From positions 1,240,001 to 1,304,000 of the forward strand of contig JAPEHQ010000009.1 of NCBI GenBank assembly GCA_027405735.1: a stretch of DNA of 64,000 nt, given 5' to 3'. Below, piece by piece: positions 1-15,900 of this stretch. The translations under genes were made by a program, and so were the position numbers. The notes beneath the pieces were generated by a model. It was not told where the DNA came from and made no database searches. It saw only the letters and a program-made list of their open reading frames with translations. Within the stretch, counting starts at the first letter, position 1; each line of letters begins with the position of its first letter. The stretch comes from Mucor racemosus (Eukaryota; Mucoromycota; Mucoromycetes; Mucorales; Mucoraceae).

Positions 1-575
1 CATCTCGATCGGCCATTGTAGCCGACAACACTTCTTCGACATTTTTGTTTGTATCTCCACCCATGGATGATACAAATGTCATTACACATCAATCAAAGCA
101 ACAAGCACCGACAGATCATGCAAATACAGAATCCGCACTACGTCGCACTCTTTTAAACATTATGCGTCGTAACTCTGCAGAAATAGGCACTCGCCAAGAA
201 CATCAAGATGATAATGATCTACCAGATAGCCCTGGAGGTCCACCTATTCTTCCTCATTCAAAAATTATCTTGTTTGAAGATCCAGATAAAAGTGAGCCAA
301 CACCTAAGCAATCAGGTATATCTACACCTCAAGAATCTATTAAGAATGTTCCTGTATTGGATGATGATGATCGAGTAGATGCCGAACGTCTTTCTACTGA
401 TGTTAGTCTAATGCTTGATCTCGATGATGAAGATGATGCAGTAGAAATAACAGATAAAGAAGATATGGAGAGACGCAGACTGACTCCTACCTCTGGGAGA
501 ACGCCTAATCGCTCTCGGGCTTCTACTAGAGGCACAATGGATAATGTCAGCTTAGATCCATTTTTCGATGATTGA
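1..575 (+). CDS. C-terminal part of an unrecognised acidic, Ser/Thr/Pro-rich protein (5' truncated by window edge)
   Basis: The frame starting at base 3 is open from the window edge to a TGA at 573-575, so this is the last exon of a gene that begins upstream. The roughly 190 visible residues are low in hydrophobics and rich in Asp, Glu, Ser, Thr and Pro. There is a DDDDR patch, an LDLDDEDDAVEITDKED acidic stretch, and a final DPFFDD. Such a tail looks intrinsically disordered and may carry phosphorylation sites (several TP and SP pairs, for example LTPTSGRTP). No folded domain is visible and I do not recognise the family; the diagnostic domain is probably outside the window. Confidence is good that it is coding (long open frame, typical codon use) and low on function. 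Confidence 0.7.
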   Translation, partial: SRSAIVADNTSSTFLFVSPPMDDTNVITHQSKQQAPTDHANTESALRRTLLNIMRRNSAEIGTRQEHQDDNDLPDSPGGPPILPHSKIILFEDPDKSEPTPKQSGISTPQESIKNVPVLDDDDRVDAERLSTDVSLMLDLDDEDDAVEITDKEDMERRRLTPTSGRTPNRSRASTRGTMDNVSLDPFFDD

Positions 576-2825
576 TCAAATTCTTGTATTTGTATATTTT
601 TTTTTTTGTAAATTAATAAATCACTGCCTCTCCCCTCTGGTTTTTGTACAATTCACCCAAATAGTCATGGTTTTGTTTTTTTTAGTGGGATAAACAAATA
701 ATAAACATCTATTAATGTTCACAGTAGCTTTCAACTCTTTTAATTTCGTATTTCCGGTACTGAAATGCCTGATGTTTATCGGAAATTGTACACCAGATTC
801 AAAATTTAAAGAGTTTCTAAGTTATTCAATGATATGTAACAAGTAATAAAATACTATGATATTGTTACATAAGTATCCAAGTATACATGAATATTCCTTG
901 TTTCTTATAAAATCGAATTGTGTAATTGTTTGGATGAAATCTACAAATCAATGCAAGATTGTGTGGGGAATTTTTGAGTTTGAAGCAGCTACGTCGTACC
1001 TGGACCGGAAGTAACGTTCGCGAACCATTTATTAAAAATCCAGAAGCTTCTTCAAAGATGTAACACGCCATGATTACTAAATTGAATGTCGCAACAGCTT
1101 TTCGTCATAGGATTCTTGTATTGATGTGAGTTTCATATAATCATGTGCACCAAAAAACTTACTTTGGCTTGTTTGTTTGTTTGTTTGTGTCACATCATCT
1201 TTGTTCCCCACAGCCCCTTAAAATAGCAGTAGTAGTAGTAAGAACAAAGTATATGCTAGTTGTCCGTGTTACTTGTCGGTTTGACAGTTGAAAATGAATA
1301 CATGGGATGTATATTGAATCAATTTCTTATCTTTTTTTTTTCAATTGAATTGCTGTGCTTTTGCTGCAAAATAATTTGCGATTTACGCGTATTGTTTACA
1401 TTCGGGGCACTTTTTGCATGATAGTAATGATATTTTCTCTTTTATTTTTTATAAATCCGAAAACAAATCAAAGATATTCATCTTTATCAAGTGCAGGATA
1501 TTTCAATGGAAAGTAAACAAAAACTACCTTTTATCAACGAACGTTAGAGCACATTTCGTTGATTTACAGGAAACTGACATTCAATACCACAATTGTGTTG
1601 CATCTAATTTTGTAGCAAATTTTACGACAAATCTAATGGTGCTAGTTACAATGGCTACAGATGCATGTATCTCGTAAAAGATCAATTGAGACAACTTTAC
1701 GCCTTACTCCTTGAAATGAAAAGGAAAAAGATATTGATTGATTACACAAAAAAAGATATAAAAAAAGAGACTTTTTTCCCTTTGTTTCGTTTCTCTTTTT
1801 CCTCATCTCACTCTAACATCAATTCCTGGTTCAATGATAGCTATCATGTAAGTCCAATTGTATTTTTATAGTGAAATCAAGTATTAATATCTTTTACACG
1901 AGTAGCTGGTGATTCAAGTCTGGTCTTCTCTGGTGTCTATTAGATTAGTTTATTAGATTAGTTTATTAGATTAGTTTATTAGATTAGTTTATTAGCTTAG
2001 TTTTACTTTTTATCCTTTTTTATCCTTTCTTTACCCTATTTACATTTTCTTTAGCTCTTTCTATGGGGTTTTTTAATGGCACTTAATGGTTTGAGATCTC
2101 TCTGTGTGTGCATGTGCGTGTGTGTGTCTCTGTGGTCTTCTGTCTTTTTTTTTTGGGTTTCAGTGTACCTTTTTCCCCATAGAAATGAGATTTTTTTTTT
2201 TTACCTGAGAAAAATAACGATCATTATCGTTTAAATGCTTGTAGCAATAAAACAAATCATAGCGCAACGCATGATAAAAGAGCAATTCACTTAAAAAACT
2301 AAATATAAATGAAAAATCTTAATTTACTATGCATTTCGTTTTAGATGTTGTGTAATAAATTCATTTTTACTTGAACATGGCATTTGTAATGGATATGTGT
2401 AGCGGTATTACTTGCTGAACATGTATTTCGTTTGAATATGTAGGCGTAGTAGCATTAATTACTATGTATCATTTTATTTGGAAGTATATGGGTAGCAATA
2501 CTAATTACTAATTTACACATTCCTTTTGAGATGCGTTCATTTGCTTCCCAATATGATATCCATACAACATATTTTAATACGTTATCATTAAAATTATTTT
2601 ATAAATGAAATAAATACATACTAGTGAGTATATGTTTATGCTTTCTGATTGAAATCTGGATAGTGTGTGTCATTAAAGACCCCTATATAATATATTTCTT
2701 AAGACATGCATCCCGCCTTGTATGCGTTTATTTTAATTGAGTGATTTGTGCGCTTTTATTTAGTCGCATATGGGCATTGTCTTTATTATATGAAGTTTAA
2801 AGGACTAAAGATCTTTATGCTCTAA
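576..2825. other. AT-rich intergenic spacer
   Basis: No gene could be supported here. The stretch contains T-runs, a short (TTTG)n tract near 1170-1190, a GT-rich tract near 2100-2130 and the 13-bp tandem repeat annotated separately. Short open frames at 865-1071 (minus), 1414-1677 and 1665-1871 (plus) have no recognisable similarity or splice context and look like chance ORFs. Confidence 0.6.
1940..2004. repeat. 13-bp tandem repeat, about 5 copies
   Basis: The unit TTAGATTAGTTTA is repeated head to tail four times without change (1940-1991). A fifth, diverged copy (TTAGCTTAGTTTT) follows. Noncoding minisatellite-like array in a spacer. Confidence 0.9.
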
Positions 2826-4290
2826 GTGCACTTTGGTAATGGGTTTATCAACACATAGTAGGTTATGTATGTTGCTCTTTGAGATTTGCGTGTCAAAGAT
2901 ATGTATCTACTTTCATGTAAAGTTAAAAGTTATTAGGATTAAAATTCGCTGAGATAAGGCTTCTGTTATCGATTTCTTACGGTTGTAAAAAGTAGATGAT
3001 TTCAGATGGGTTTTAAATGGGTTTCGAATGTTTTCGCCCAATATTGAGTCAAATTATGTACAATCTTCAAATAAGATAGATCCAACTCCAAGCTACTCTG
3101 CATTTTTTGTTTCAGCAAAAAATATTAATTTTTCGTCGAGATAATTAAAACAATAGTTTTTATCACAGCTTATAACCTATCATAACGGGGTTCCAAAACC
3201 AATTTCAAAAAAAGGAAGGAAAAATGATACAAAAAACAAAATTGTTTAATGGCTCATGAACTGCAAAGTAAGTCGACCTAGCATATTAAATAGTTTTTGT
3301 ACAGTTTTGAATTCTGCATTCATCTAAATAAAAATTAAACAAACGTTTCACAATAAATTGTGCGCAAAATGCAATTGAAATTTTGGAGGTTTTTTGAAGA
3401 TACACATAACGTTTTATAAGCAAATTTAAAATATAATAAGCTGTTACGATACGCAAACAAATTATCTATCGATTGAGCTATTGAAAAGCCTTGTAGCTGC
3501 AGTTTTGGTAGAGAAACCCAGATTTTTGTCCAATTTTTTTTCAGTTTCAGAATTTGGGATGAGGGTATACAAGGGGAAAATGGTCGCCAGAAATGGAGGT
3601 ACCTTTTTGTACATATTTTTTAGGATCTCTCCACGAAAAATCAATATTTTGAAAAAAAACTAAATTGGATCCGAGAGAGCTTGACGAGCTTAATGACATG
3701 AATGCAAAAAAATTGTTGCTCAATTTAACCAATATTTTGAAACCTACTATAGAAATGCCCAAAAAAATGAAAAAAAAATAAAAGTGCTCGGAATTTTTTT
3801 ATATTAAACTATGTTATAGAGCACTTTAAAACAAGTAAGTTTTATTATTAAAAAAAGTTAGTATAGCTTAATTTTTTCTGGAGATATGAAGCCTCAAAGT
3901 TTTCAATCCTTTAGCAGTGAAATACGCGTAAAAAATCTGAAACCTTAGCACTGAAAAATTAATAGCAACTGCAAAAAGTAGGATATTTCCGGATACTTGT
4001 TTTTGAATTAAAGCTGAACATCTCAGGTACATTGGCATATATTTTTTTCTTGGTGTTATTTAGTGAAAAAAAAAGTAGAGCAGGGATGAAAAGTGAGACC
4101 CAGTTTTCAAGGAAAAAGCAGTGAATTCTACCTGTTTTTGAGTCTTTTGTGAGATATAAAATAAATTTAGAGATAGGTAGATTAATGCAGCTAAATTTTA
4201 TCTATTTAGAGGTGTCTAAGGTATATCCTAAAAGCTAATTAGTATGGGTTTAGCTATAGAAAAGAGAGCACGCACCGAGTTTGAAACTTC
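2826..4290 (+). repeat. Dispersed repeat family A, copy A1 (most complete forward copy)
   Basis: This stretch resembles segments at 33808-34980 (inverted), 38505-39675 (direct), 47410-48043 (inverted, partial) and 55405-56945 (inverted). Landmarks shared by the copies are TTGGATCCGAGAGAGCTT-like (near 3664), CATCTCAGGTACATTGGCAT (near 4020), AGTAGAGCAGGGATGAAAA (near 4074) and an outer end resembling GGAGCRTGCCCTCTTTTCT (near 4255-4280, inverted here). The inner part reads as a degenerate protein-coding segment with frameshifts (see findings). No terminal inverted repeat was seen. Class unknown; it is best called an unclassified, probably transposable, degenerate repeat. Ends are approximate. 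Confidence 0.75.
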
Positions 4291-4969
4291 AAATATATTC
4301 GATCATTGATCATTGATCAACTCATTAATCAAATATATTTACCATATGCTTGAAATGTAGGAATCCCATTTTCTCAATGAAATATAAATACTTAATCACA
4401 GAACAGCAAATGCGTTGATTTATTTGACGTAGTTCTACCATATACACTTTCCGAAGCAAAAGACTGGATCATTGGATTTTTGCCTTTATATGTACATCCA
4501 AATTGTGGGCAAATAAGAAGATGGTTTACTAGTGGCTGCCTCGCAACAGCCACCACCAAATAGTAATCTCTAATCAGAAAATATCCCTTAAATTGATTAT
4601 TTTCATCATTTATTGTAAAATGTATGATAAGAGGATAAGAGATTAGATTATATTTCTGTTTAGAACTCAGGGCAAATATTTTGTAAATCAAGCATATATC
4701 CTAGAAAAAAGAACGAGATCGTAGCATTGCTCACTTCTCAATGATCATCATATAACGTTTACAGATCTGCTGCAATTTCATATGTATTCAGGCCGTGTAA
4801 TGCCAATTAAATAAGGGACATACCGTACATCTATAATGTTTAATGGTATAAAATGACATTTGGTTTTGTTTCTATTGGCTGTTGAGATGGAAGAATGCCG
4901 ACAATCTTCAACAAGCGACATTAATTAAGGAGATGCAATATACTAAATTTATCGTTCTTTAACACTGGA

Positions 4970-5003
<34 letters not shown>

Positions 5004-5130
5004 CCAAATTAAAAATTTGGTATTATATACCCAAATATCAATTAATTTGAATGTAAGTATAACAATGTTTTCATTTTTGGACCAATTAATAAGTGATTTA
5101 AAATAATGTTTACATAGACTATAGAAGAAT
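4291..5130. other. Spacer upstream of the prolyl isomerase gene, with a 31-base T-run
   Basis: No gene is supported. A 99-codon open frame on the minus strand (4392-4691) has no recognisable family. A homopolymer of 31 T lies at 4973-5003, about 130 bp upstream of the ATG at 5131; such T-rich tracts can exclude nucleosomes in fungal promoters, but that role is inference here. Confidence 0.5.
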
Positions 5131-5703
5131 ATGGTAGGTTAATTAAAGAGTCGCGTATTGATGTATAAAGCCATCAACGTACCATATACTCAGAAGCGGC
5201 ATAAAACTGTTGTAAGAAAGCATAATATTGACATGTTTTATAATTACACATAGGATTTGCCAGAGAATTGGGTTGTACGTCACTCTCGTACCTATAATAA
5301 GGATTATTATTTCAATACAGTTACAAAAGAATCGCGTTGGGATGCTCCTACTGTAGCAGGAGAAATTGATCGAGTGAGAGCTAGTCATTTACTAGTCAAA
5401 AGCAGAGAATCAAGAAGACCTAGCTCATGGAGAGAGGAAAATATTACTCGCACCAAGGAAGATGCATTGGAAATTTTGACAGAATACCAGAAAAAGATTG
5501 AAGCAGGTCAAGAAACATTATCTGCTTTAGCTACTCATTTCTCTGATTGCTCAAGTGCAAAACGTGGTGGTGATTTGGGTTATTTTGAGAGAGGTCAAAT
5601 GCAAAAGCCCTTTGAAGATGCTACTTTTGCTCTTCAAGTAGGTGAATTAAGTAAACCTATTTGGACTGACAGTGGTGTACATTTGATTTTAAGAACTGCT
5701 TAA
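5131..5703 (+). CDS. ESS1: Parvulin-type peptidyl-prolyl cis-trans isomerase (PIN1/Ess1)
   Basis: The enzyme isomerises phospho-Ser/Thr-Pro bonds, classically in the RNA polymerase II C-terminal domain and cell-cycle regulators. The product of about 150 aa matches the short PIN1 architecture: an N-terminal WW domain (PENW near residue 4, YYFN, second Trp in SRWDAP) and a rotamase domain from about residue 40. Seen in the catalytic domain are the phosphate-binding basic patch [11 protein letters not shown], the active-site Cys in [14 protein letters not shown], and the C-terminal [11 protein letters not shown]. The frame opens without a Met, so I place the start at ATG 5131-5133, joined through an intron at 5134-5253 (GTAGGT...TAG) to give MDLPENW. 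The first coding exon is thus just the start codon. Family assignment is very secure; the start is an inference from phase and similarity. Confidence 0.95.
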
Positions 5704-6510
5704 TTTAAATAAAAATATTGTCATCTTACAAACTAATCCTCGAAATGTGTGTGCTATTTAAATAAATAGCTTATGGAATACTCTCTACATCTATACATGT
5801 ATTTGATTTGAACATGTTCTAGGACTCTATTGCAAAATGAGATGTACATAACGCATTAAGCGTGTAAAGATATTAACCTCCTCAAATGTCAGAATTTTAT
5901 GTAACAAACAGATCAAAGTATCAGTTACAGTATTATGACGGGCATCGACATTTACTTTTATTTCCGAGTGAAAAAAATAAATATCCCTCAATTTTATTGA
6001 ATTTTCCTTATTACATATCGATTGGATTTATGAAAAAGAAAGATTAAAATATCTCAAAATCTCACAAGTTTGTATTTGTTCAATAATAAGGGCAATTATT
6101 CTAAATATTTTGGATTATTGAAATATACAAAATGCTCTATTTGAAATTATGCTTGATTGTAAGAGAGGTTAACACACAAACGCTTGGGTTTGTTGAAAAT
6201 AATGCATTTTTTCCAAATAAAAAAATACTAAAATTTATATTGCATGCGCTATAGTACGATAAATTGCAAAACATAAATTTGTGCAATGAGTGCTATCTAT
6301 AAAATCCCTCAAAATTAAAATGGATAGTTCAAATGTTGATCGGAGATTGTGTAATTTGTGCAAGTTGTCGTTGTTGTTGTTGATAGTGATGAGCCGACGC
6401 AAACCAACTTGATCACTGACAGTAGCGTCAATTTTGTTTGATTTTGCATAATAAAAGCTGCGCAAAAAGTTGCGGTTGAATTACAGGTCTTTTTAATTGA
6501 CAAAATACTA
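5704..6510. other. Intergenic spacer between ESS1 and MED6
   Basis: AT-rich 3' flank of ESS1 and presumed promoter of MED6. Open frames on the minus strand here (6235-6465, 6315-6665) are shadows. Nothing else seen. Confidence 0.5.
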
Positions 6511-7510
6511 ATGATACAGCAATTAATGCAAGTAGAAGGATCGACTAGTCTTGAGTGGAGAGATATGAATTGGTTGACGGTATTGAAAAATATCAAATGC
6601 TCTATATAAAAGTAATGATTGACAAAGCCTTTTTTCAGAGAGTAGGAGGTATTCGAGACAGACAAATGGCTCTTGATTACTTTTCGTTGTCTCCATTTTG
6701 GGATAAACGTTGCAATAATGAATTAATCTATATGCAAACGACATATAGAGGATTAAGACAGCCATTAGAAAAGACAATTGAAGCTCTTCGGTATATAGCA
6801 AATATAACACATTCGAGCTTATATACTTAATTGATGTTTTTAGTAAAATGACAGGCATTGAGTTTTCGATAGAACATGAGCAGCCTCCAATTTGGATCAT
6901 AAAAAAACAATTTAGAACTGGTCCAGCACCTGATGCAACCAACATCATTGCCACATATTATATCTCGGGTGCTACTGTATATCAGGCATCAACTGTCTAT
7001 TCTGTTGTAGCTAACCGATTGGTATTTATCTAATATATAAACATTCAAGTAAAATATGCAGTTAGATGATTGATTTATGCAGTTGACTAGTCTATACCAT
7101 GTGAACGACGCTTTTAGGGAAGTTAGAGATGTGGTCAATTTAAGACTCTTTGATAACTACAGCTGTAAGGCTGCTGACAGTTTATCAGTTACTTCAATCT
7201 CTCATAATACAGCTGAGAAATTGATAGGAGTATCTAGTCAAAAGACAGGGGAATTTAGGCATTGGGTGAATAGATTAATTGACACATCAGCAGATCAAAT
7301 AGTCTACCAGCAAGCACAAATAAACTTCCATGCACCCGAAACTAACATTGATTACGAAGGACTAAATCTTATCAAATCTAAAAGTAACTTATTTTATTGA
7401 TCTGCATATAAACGGGTACATTCATCTTTTATTTTATAGATACTCGTAAGCGAAAACGACAATGTAAAGCGAATAACGGAAAGCGCAAGGTCAGAAAAAC
7501 AACAATATGA
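6511..7510 (+). CDS. MED6: Mediator complex subunit 6
   Basis: MED6 is a head-module subunit of Mediator, linking activators to RNA polymerase II in the nucleus. Five exons are inferred: 6511-6579, 6639-6790, 6844-7021, 7083-7383 and 7440-7510, giving about 256 aa with introns of 53-61 bp, all GT-AG and in phase. Family hallmarks appear in order: LEWRDMNWL near the N-terminus, ALDYFSLSPFWDKRCNNE, then MTGIEFSIEH, PPIWIIKKQFR and ATYYISGATVYQA. The last exon is very basic (TRKRKRQCK...KRKVRK) and could act as a nuclear localisation signal. The start is the first Met of an exon whose frame joins cleanly to the conserved core; length fits the family (about 220-300 aa). Assignment is secure, exact splice sites slightly less so. 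Confidence 0.93.
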
Positions 7511-8250
7511 AGGTCAAGTTCTCATCTACTCAAAATTAGAATATCAGAACTGCTCAGAAATTTAATTCGATTCATGATAAACTAAATAATATTTCCACGG
7601 CTATATTTATGAAAAAGGTACTTGATTCTTAAAGAATTTCAAATTGCATTCAAACAAACACAATAAAGATACGATACACATTTTATAAAGTTAATTGTGT
7701 CTTTCTATATATTTTTTTCGATTAATTGTATATAATCATCGAAAATGCATGGTATTGTAACCAGAAGCATCAAAACAACATTCAATTATTTTGCATTTAA
7801 ATAAATCTAGTGTAAGTATATATATAGTATAAACACATTGATCAAGAAGGGCAAATGCATACCACATAAACAATATACCTTATGAAAATTTCATTGAAAG
7901 ATATATCTAGCAGAATCAAATGCAATGATTAAAGATCTGTATGCCCCTCCTTCTTTGGCATAATTGAGTTGTGTCGAAGATAATATCTGCCTTTAATAAT
8001 GGTTGAAAATCATACATGCGGATCTACATTTTATAATACATTATTCATTTCCGTGAATACATTTCGATACGATTTAATGCATTTTTACTATCCTATTCAT
8101 TATATAGGTCGTTTAATGGCTATTCTTGCTCTATTTTACAAAACAAAAGATATGTCAATGTAGTTGCCAATCTATAGATTTATAACTATTTTTTTGGATT
8201 AACGACTAAATTCAAACGCTTAAAAGAAAACATGGAAAACAAAATTTTTA
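7511..8250. other. Convergent intergenic spacer (MED6 / U2SURP 3' ends)
   Basis: The two flanking genes end toward each other here, so this holds both 3' flanks and presumably both polyadenylation regions. AT-rich; no coding or RNA gene seen. Confidence 0.5.
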
Positions 8251-11018
<2,768 letters not shown>

Positions 11019-11123
11019 TATAGATAGGTTTTATATTTATAAAAGGTAAAAACAATGGTATATCAAGTTCTAATTTTATTGATGGTAAGCAAATAGCAAC
11101 AGGATTGTGACCTGTTAAAACGA

Positions 11124-12955
11124 CTACATACGACTCAAAGGATCAATACCCAACAGATTTAAGCCATTTGCCAGCGTTGTTTTTGCAGCCCAGAATAGAA
11201 GCAATCTAGCTTCTGCTGTCTTGGTATCAGCTCCTTTTACTCTTAAAATATTGTTTGCTTGACTAGTTACATGAGCCAATTTGAATAAATATTGAACTAA
11301 GACGCATGGATCCATTGCTTGACAGGCGCTTTGAGTGATATCTGGTAATTGAGAGATGGTCAATGCTAATTCAAATGCTTCTTTTTCCTTTAATAATGAG
11401 AGATCAGCATCCATGTCAAACGAAATATTCGAATTTCTTTCAATCCTAATTTAAAAATTATCTAGTATATAACCCATTAATTGCGCATATATTGACAACT
11501 TACCCACAAAGACGAGCATATGTATATTGCAAGTAAACACCAGTATAGCCCTTGGCAGATGTCATTCTCTCCCAAGAAAATTGATAATTTTTAAGACGTT
11601 TGGCGACCATATCTTGCACAAGTACAGCAGAAGCACCTAATTTGTCTGCTACATTATCCAGGTCATCTAGCTCATCCATTTTGAACTGATTTCCATTTCT
11701 GATGTTTTCCAACATGTGTTCTTGTGCTGTATCCAATATATCTTGAAGAAACACAACTGTACCTTTTCTAGTTGACATGCCCATAACTCTACCAAAATTA
11801 GCATGATATAAATCAGTTGGCCAACTTGGATCATGTTGCTTTATCAATTCACTGATTTTAAACAATTGCTTCAGGTACAACTCTTGTTCAGTGCCAATTA
11901 CGTAAACACTCTTATCGAAATCACCAAATAATTGACGACGTAAAAGAATACTGGCAATATCTCGAGTCATGTATAAACTTGTACCATCCGCACGTTGAAT
12001 AATTGGTTTTCCAAGCTTATATGCTTCCAAATTCACAATAGATGCTCCATCGTCCGTAGTCTCTATTAATCCATATTTATTCAACATTTCATAAACTTTT
12101 GGAATGTATGATTCAGTTTGTGATTCTCCAGAAAAGTAATCAAAATCAATATTGAGTCGTTTGTAGATTTGTTTATATGAATCAATGCTCAGTTCACGAA
12201 AACGGCGCCATTGTATCAATGCTGTCTCATCGCCTTGTTCCATCTTTTTAAAATAAGCATTCGCACGTTTATCTATTTCTGTGTCATCCTTTGCCAGAGC
12301 ATTGATCTTGACATAAACCTTGTATAAATGATGAATTGGATCTTTTTCTAATTCTTCTTCTTCGCCAAACATCTCGAATCCAATTGCTAAAAGTCCATAT
12401 TGTTTACCCCAATCGCCTAAATAATTAATGCCAATTGTATGATATCCATTTGCATCATGAATACGTTTAATAAAGTTTCCCAAAATTGTACTACGAAGAT
12501 GTCCAGCGTGAAAAGGTTTTGCAATATTGGGTGAACTGTAATCTATAATGACAGTTTTCTTTTCTGGAAGTGTATGACAACCATATTTATCTTTTTCTTT
12601 AAATACTTGAGTCAGTGTCGATTTGATGTATTCTGAGGGTCGTACATCAAACTGTAAAAAGGGCCCAATTGCTGTTGCTTTTTCAATATATGTATTTGGT
12701 TCAAACTATAAAAAGTTTTAATGTTTTGCTTGTTTGATTGAATCTTTTCAACTGATATACCTTGCCTGCAAGCTCTTGACTGTAAGCGACTGCATTCTTT
12801 TGTCCTTGCGGTAATAATTTGGGAACAGGTAAACCAAATTGGTGCTGTAGTTGTATCTTGGGTGTTTGCAAGCTTTTTATAATGTGCTTTTCACTGACTT
12901 GAGTTAATTTAGATAAGGGTTTAGCTATGGCTCTTTTAAATAATTGTGTCGCCAT
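11124..12955 (-). CDS. Arginyl-tRNA synthetase (class I)
   Basis: Charges tRNA-Arg with arginine using ATP. Three exons (12955-12761, 12705-11504, 11445-11124) separated by 55- and 58-bp introns give about 572 aa, close to yeast enzymes. An N-terminal tRNA-binding-like region is followed by the class I HIGH motif as SPNIAKPFHAGHLRST. The catalytic core reads INYLGDWGKQYG, then ADGTSLYMTRDIA. The KMSKS position is replaced by GMSTRKGTVVFL, as is normal in many eukaryotic ArgRS. The anticodon-binding DALR domain ends in GIDPLSRM. The N-terminus (MATQLFKRAIAKPLSKL) is basic and could target mitochondria, so one gene may serve both compartments; that is inference. It lies 105 bp upstream of the U2SURP start in the same orientation. 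Confidence 0.95.
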
Positions 12956-15900
12956 ATTATGCTTTAGGAAGAAAGGGGAAACAAGGGGCCTATAAAACTG
13001 AACTGTTAGGCTATTTCATTGGTCTAAATGCCGGGTAAGAAATTCAGTAGTAACAGATATTTCAATACAATTGTCTTTGATTTCATATCTATTGATATGT
13101 AAATCGAATTTGCTGGGCTATTTGCTCATGATTCACGCCTATATAGATTATGATATTGTGTATATTCATACACAAAAAACCTAAAATGCATCAAATTGAT
13201 GGACTAATATGACTGATTTCCTTATAATGACTGTTTCCCCTTCAATCTACCAAGGAGAAATTTACAGTTACTTAAGGAAGAAGAAGCAATTTGCCTTTTG
13301 TCTTATTCTTGTTTTCTTTTTTTCTTTTTTTACTTGTTTTTTACTTATGTTTTATGAAGGTTTTAGGGGTTTGGGGCATACTATGGCATTTTTTCACTAG
13401 AATTACATGGTATTTTGCTGTTTTGGAAAGGTTACTGTTGTCATCTTACGACCAATATTGAACTACAAGATCTTGTCCGCTCAATGTCAGTAAGTGTGTA
13501 TTCCTGCTGTATCTGTATTAATAGAGATCAAAAATCCTTTGATTTACTTTCTTTTGGCAATACTGTTTCGCATTTAAATCATTTTAATAAAGATTTGGTA
13601 TTATTATAAAGCTATAAAGTCTCTGTGCTTTCCTTGTCAAATTTTTACGTTTTTCTTGCATCATAATCAACACATTTTAAGAAACCTTTTTTTATCACAC
13701 TCATCTTTGAATACACCTTCTTTTCCTTTGAAAAAACCAACATGAAAATCACTTCACATGGATTTCATCTATTCTGTAGTAAACTACACATATCAAGTTT
13801 GTTTAGAAATAGGGTTGACCTTAGATATCACCTAAAGATCTAGAAATATTAAATTAGCAAATAGTATATGTATCACAAAGATGATGGTAATTCATAGACC
13901 TTTGCTTACTTTTAAAACATTTTTGATAAACTTAGAAGAGTTATAATTGCATTTCCATATTACTTTTTATAAGTTTTTTGCCGCATATTTAAATAATATC
14001 CCATGTTGATAACAGCAAACCTCACACTAAAAGGATACAAAATAAAGAACACGTGTGATTTTTCCCTTTGTACAACATCTTTGGGTTCCAAAAGAAACCT
14101 AACCCTTATCCATGGGATATCTTTCATCAACCATTATACATTTGTTTTTGTGTCTATTTGTTACTACAATACAAATACTACAATTGTCATCCTATTCAAC
14201 ATTGTCCCGGCTACAAATTTTATTAAATGAAGCAAGGATGGTTACTATAGTGATTGTTTCATAAATTTGAATGATGCAGAAATGGCCAGCTTAAAATTGA
14301 GACAGCGCATTTGAAATGAAAATAAGTCGAGAAAATACTAAGGTATTGCAATGATGGTTATTAAGTAAAGTCTAGATTATTTTTCATTCTCTACCAGGAT
14401 ATTTAGTTTTTAGATGGCTGTAAAGACTTTTTTTTATTTTTTTATAAATTTTGTGAGAGCACTTTTTCTGTTATAGAGATCCATGAAGGGATGACAGGTA
14501 TGCAAAACTAAAACCATAGGATAGTACTCATTAACGTCTATCTAACGAATTTTATCTCGTAAAAAAATATTGATTTTTGGTCGAGAAAATTGAGATTGAA
14601 TGATTGATTTTTGGTGATACATACAAAAAAGGATCAATTTTGGACGAGGATATACAAGGAAAAATTTTCGCCGACCAAAAAAAAAAAATCAAAAAAATGT
14701 ATATCCCCACGAAAAATAGGGCTAAAGCTACGTATAAATACTCATTTTGTAGATAATTTTGTTGCGCATAATGTAAAAATAAAATATTTTAGGGTTGCGT
14801 TTGAATAAAGGGTACTTTTTGATCAAAAACCGTTAAAATTTCACATCAAATTTACTAGGGATTTTATGAAAAAAATATTTTTAAATCCTACACAGATCGA
14901 TTCAGAATTAAAAACTAAACCTAAAACATTTAATACGCTAGTTTAACTTACTATGCATTTTTGTGAGTAATTAAACATACAAGGTTTTTTTTGGATTTTT
15001 TGGATTTTTTTTCCATTTGAACACTTTTTGGATTCAAGCTCAGTTACATGTGCATATCTGATTATACAATTTTATATGGTGATATTCAAAATCGGAGCGT
15101 GCCCCCATTTCAATAGATAATCAAGAAATAAAAAATGTAGGGTTATATTTGAGATGTTATAGAATCTTGCCAAAAGATGTGTTTTAATATATCTTAATTT
15201 AGCATCGAATAATACGTAATCGAAAAGTAAACGGATGAAAAACAAGGTGGAAAAAGTTAATGTCCTTACCAGAACGTATAAGCAATTTTGTTACTTTAAG
15301 ATAATTTATAGAGGATCAAAATGCGCATCTAATACAGTAGTAATTTGTATGTTAAAAAATAATATGGAAGTATTTATAAAATCAGGAAAATCGCTTATTT
15401 TGGATGCTGAAGTAGTACATTTAGGCCAAATGTGCAAATTCTAAGTTGGATTAAAAAGCAATTTATGATTTGAATTTTAATTGAAAACTATCTTAAATAG
15501 CCATTGAATAAATCTATCTCCCTGTTGTGATTTTCTTAACCAGTAGTTATATTTGTATTAGCCGATTGATAATTTAGCGGCTTTCAATGAATATTATCCC
15601 TTGAAAAATTCAATTATGGTCCAAATTTCAGCGTTTATTAGTTGTTTTTGGTTGTTAGATGCAAAACCTGTCATTTTTTCTATTTTGTATAATACGTCTT
15701 GAAACGGTCTTAGCTAGTAAATGAAAAAGATAATAACCTATCTAATTTCACCAGCAAGCAGCTATTTTGTGTGAGGAAATTCAAATAATGAAACCTGTTC
15801 TCGTCGCATTCAGAGATGTCTTTAATTTAGTTTAGCATAGTAGGTTGTCTCAAGTTGGTTTTATGAAGTTATTATTACAACGGTTTGAACAGTGAACATT

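Noticed and set aside
865..1071. Small minus-strand gene (MACYIFEEASGFLING...)
   Set aside because: Starts with ATG but has no family similarity, no codon-use support and no clear splice partners.
4392..4691. 99-codon minus-strand ORF
   Set aside because: No recognisable family, atypical composition and repeat-rich surroundings.
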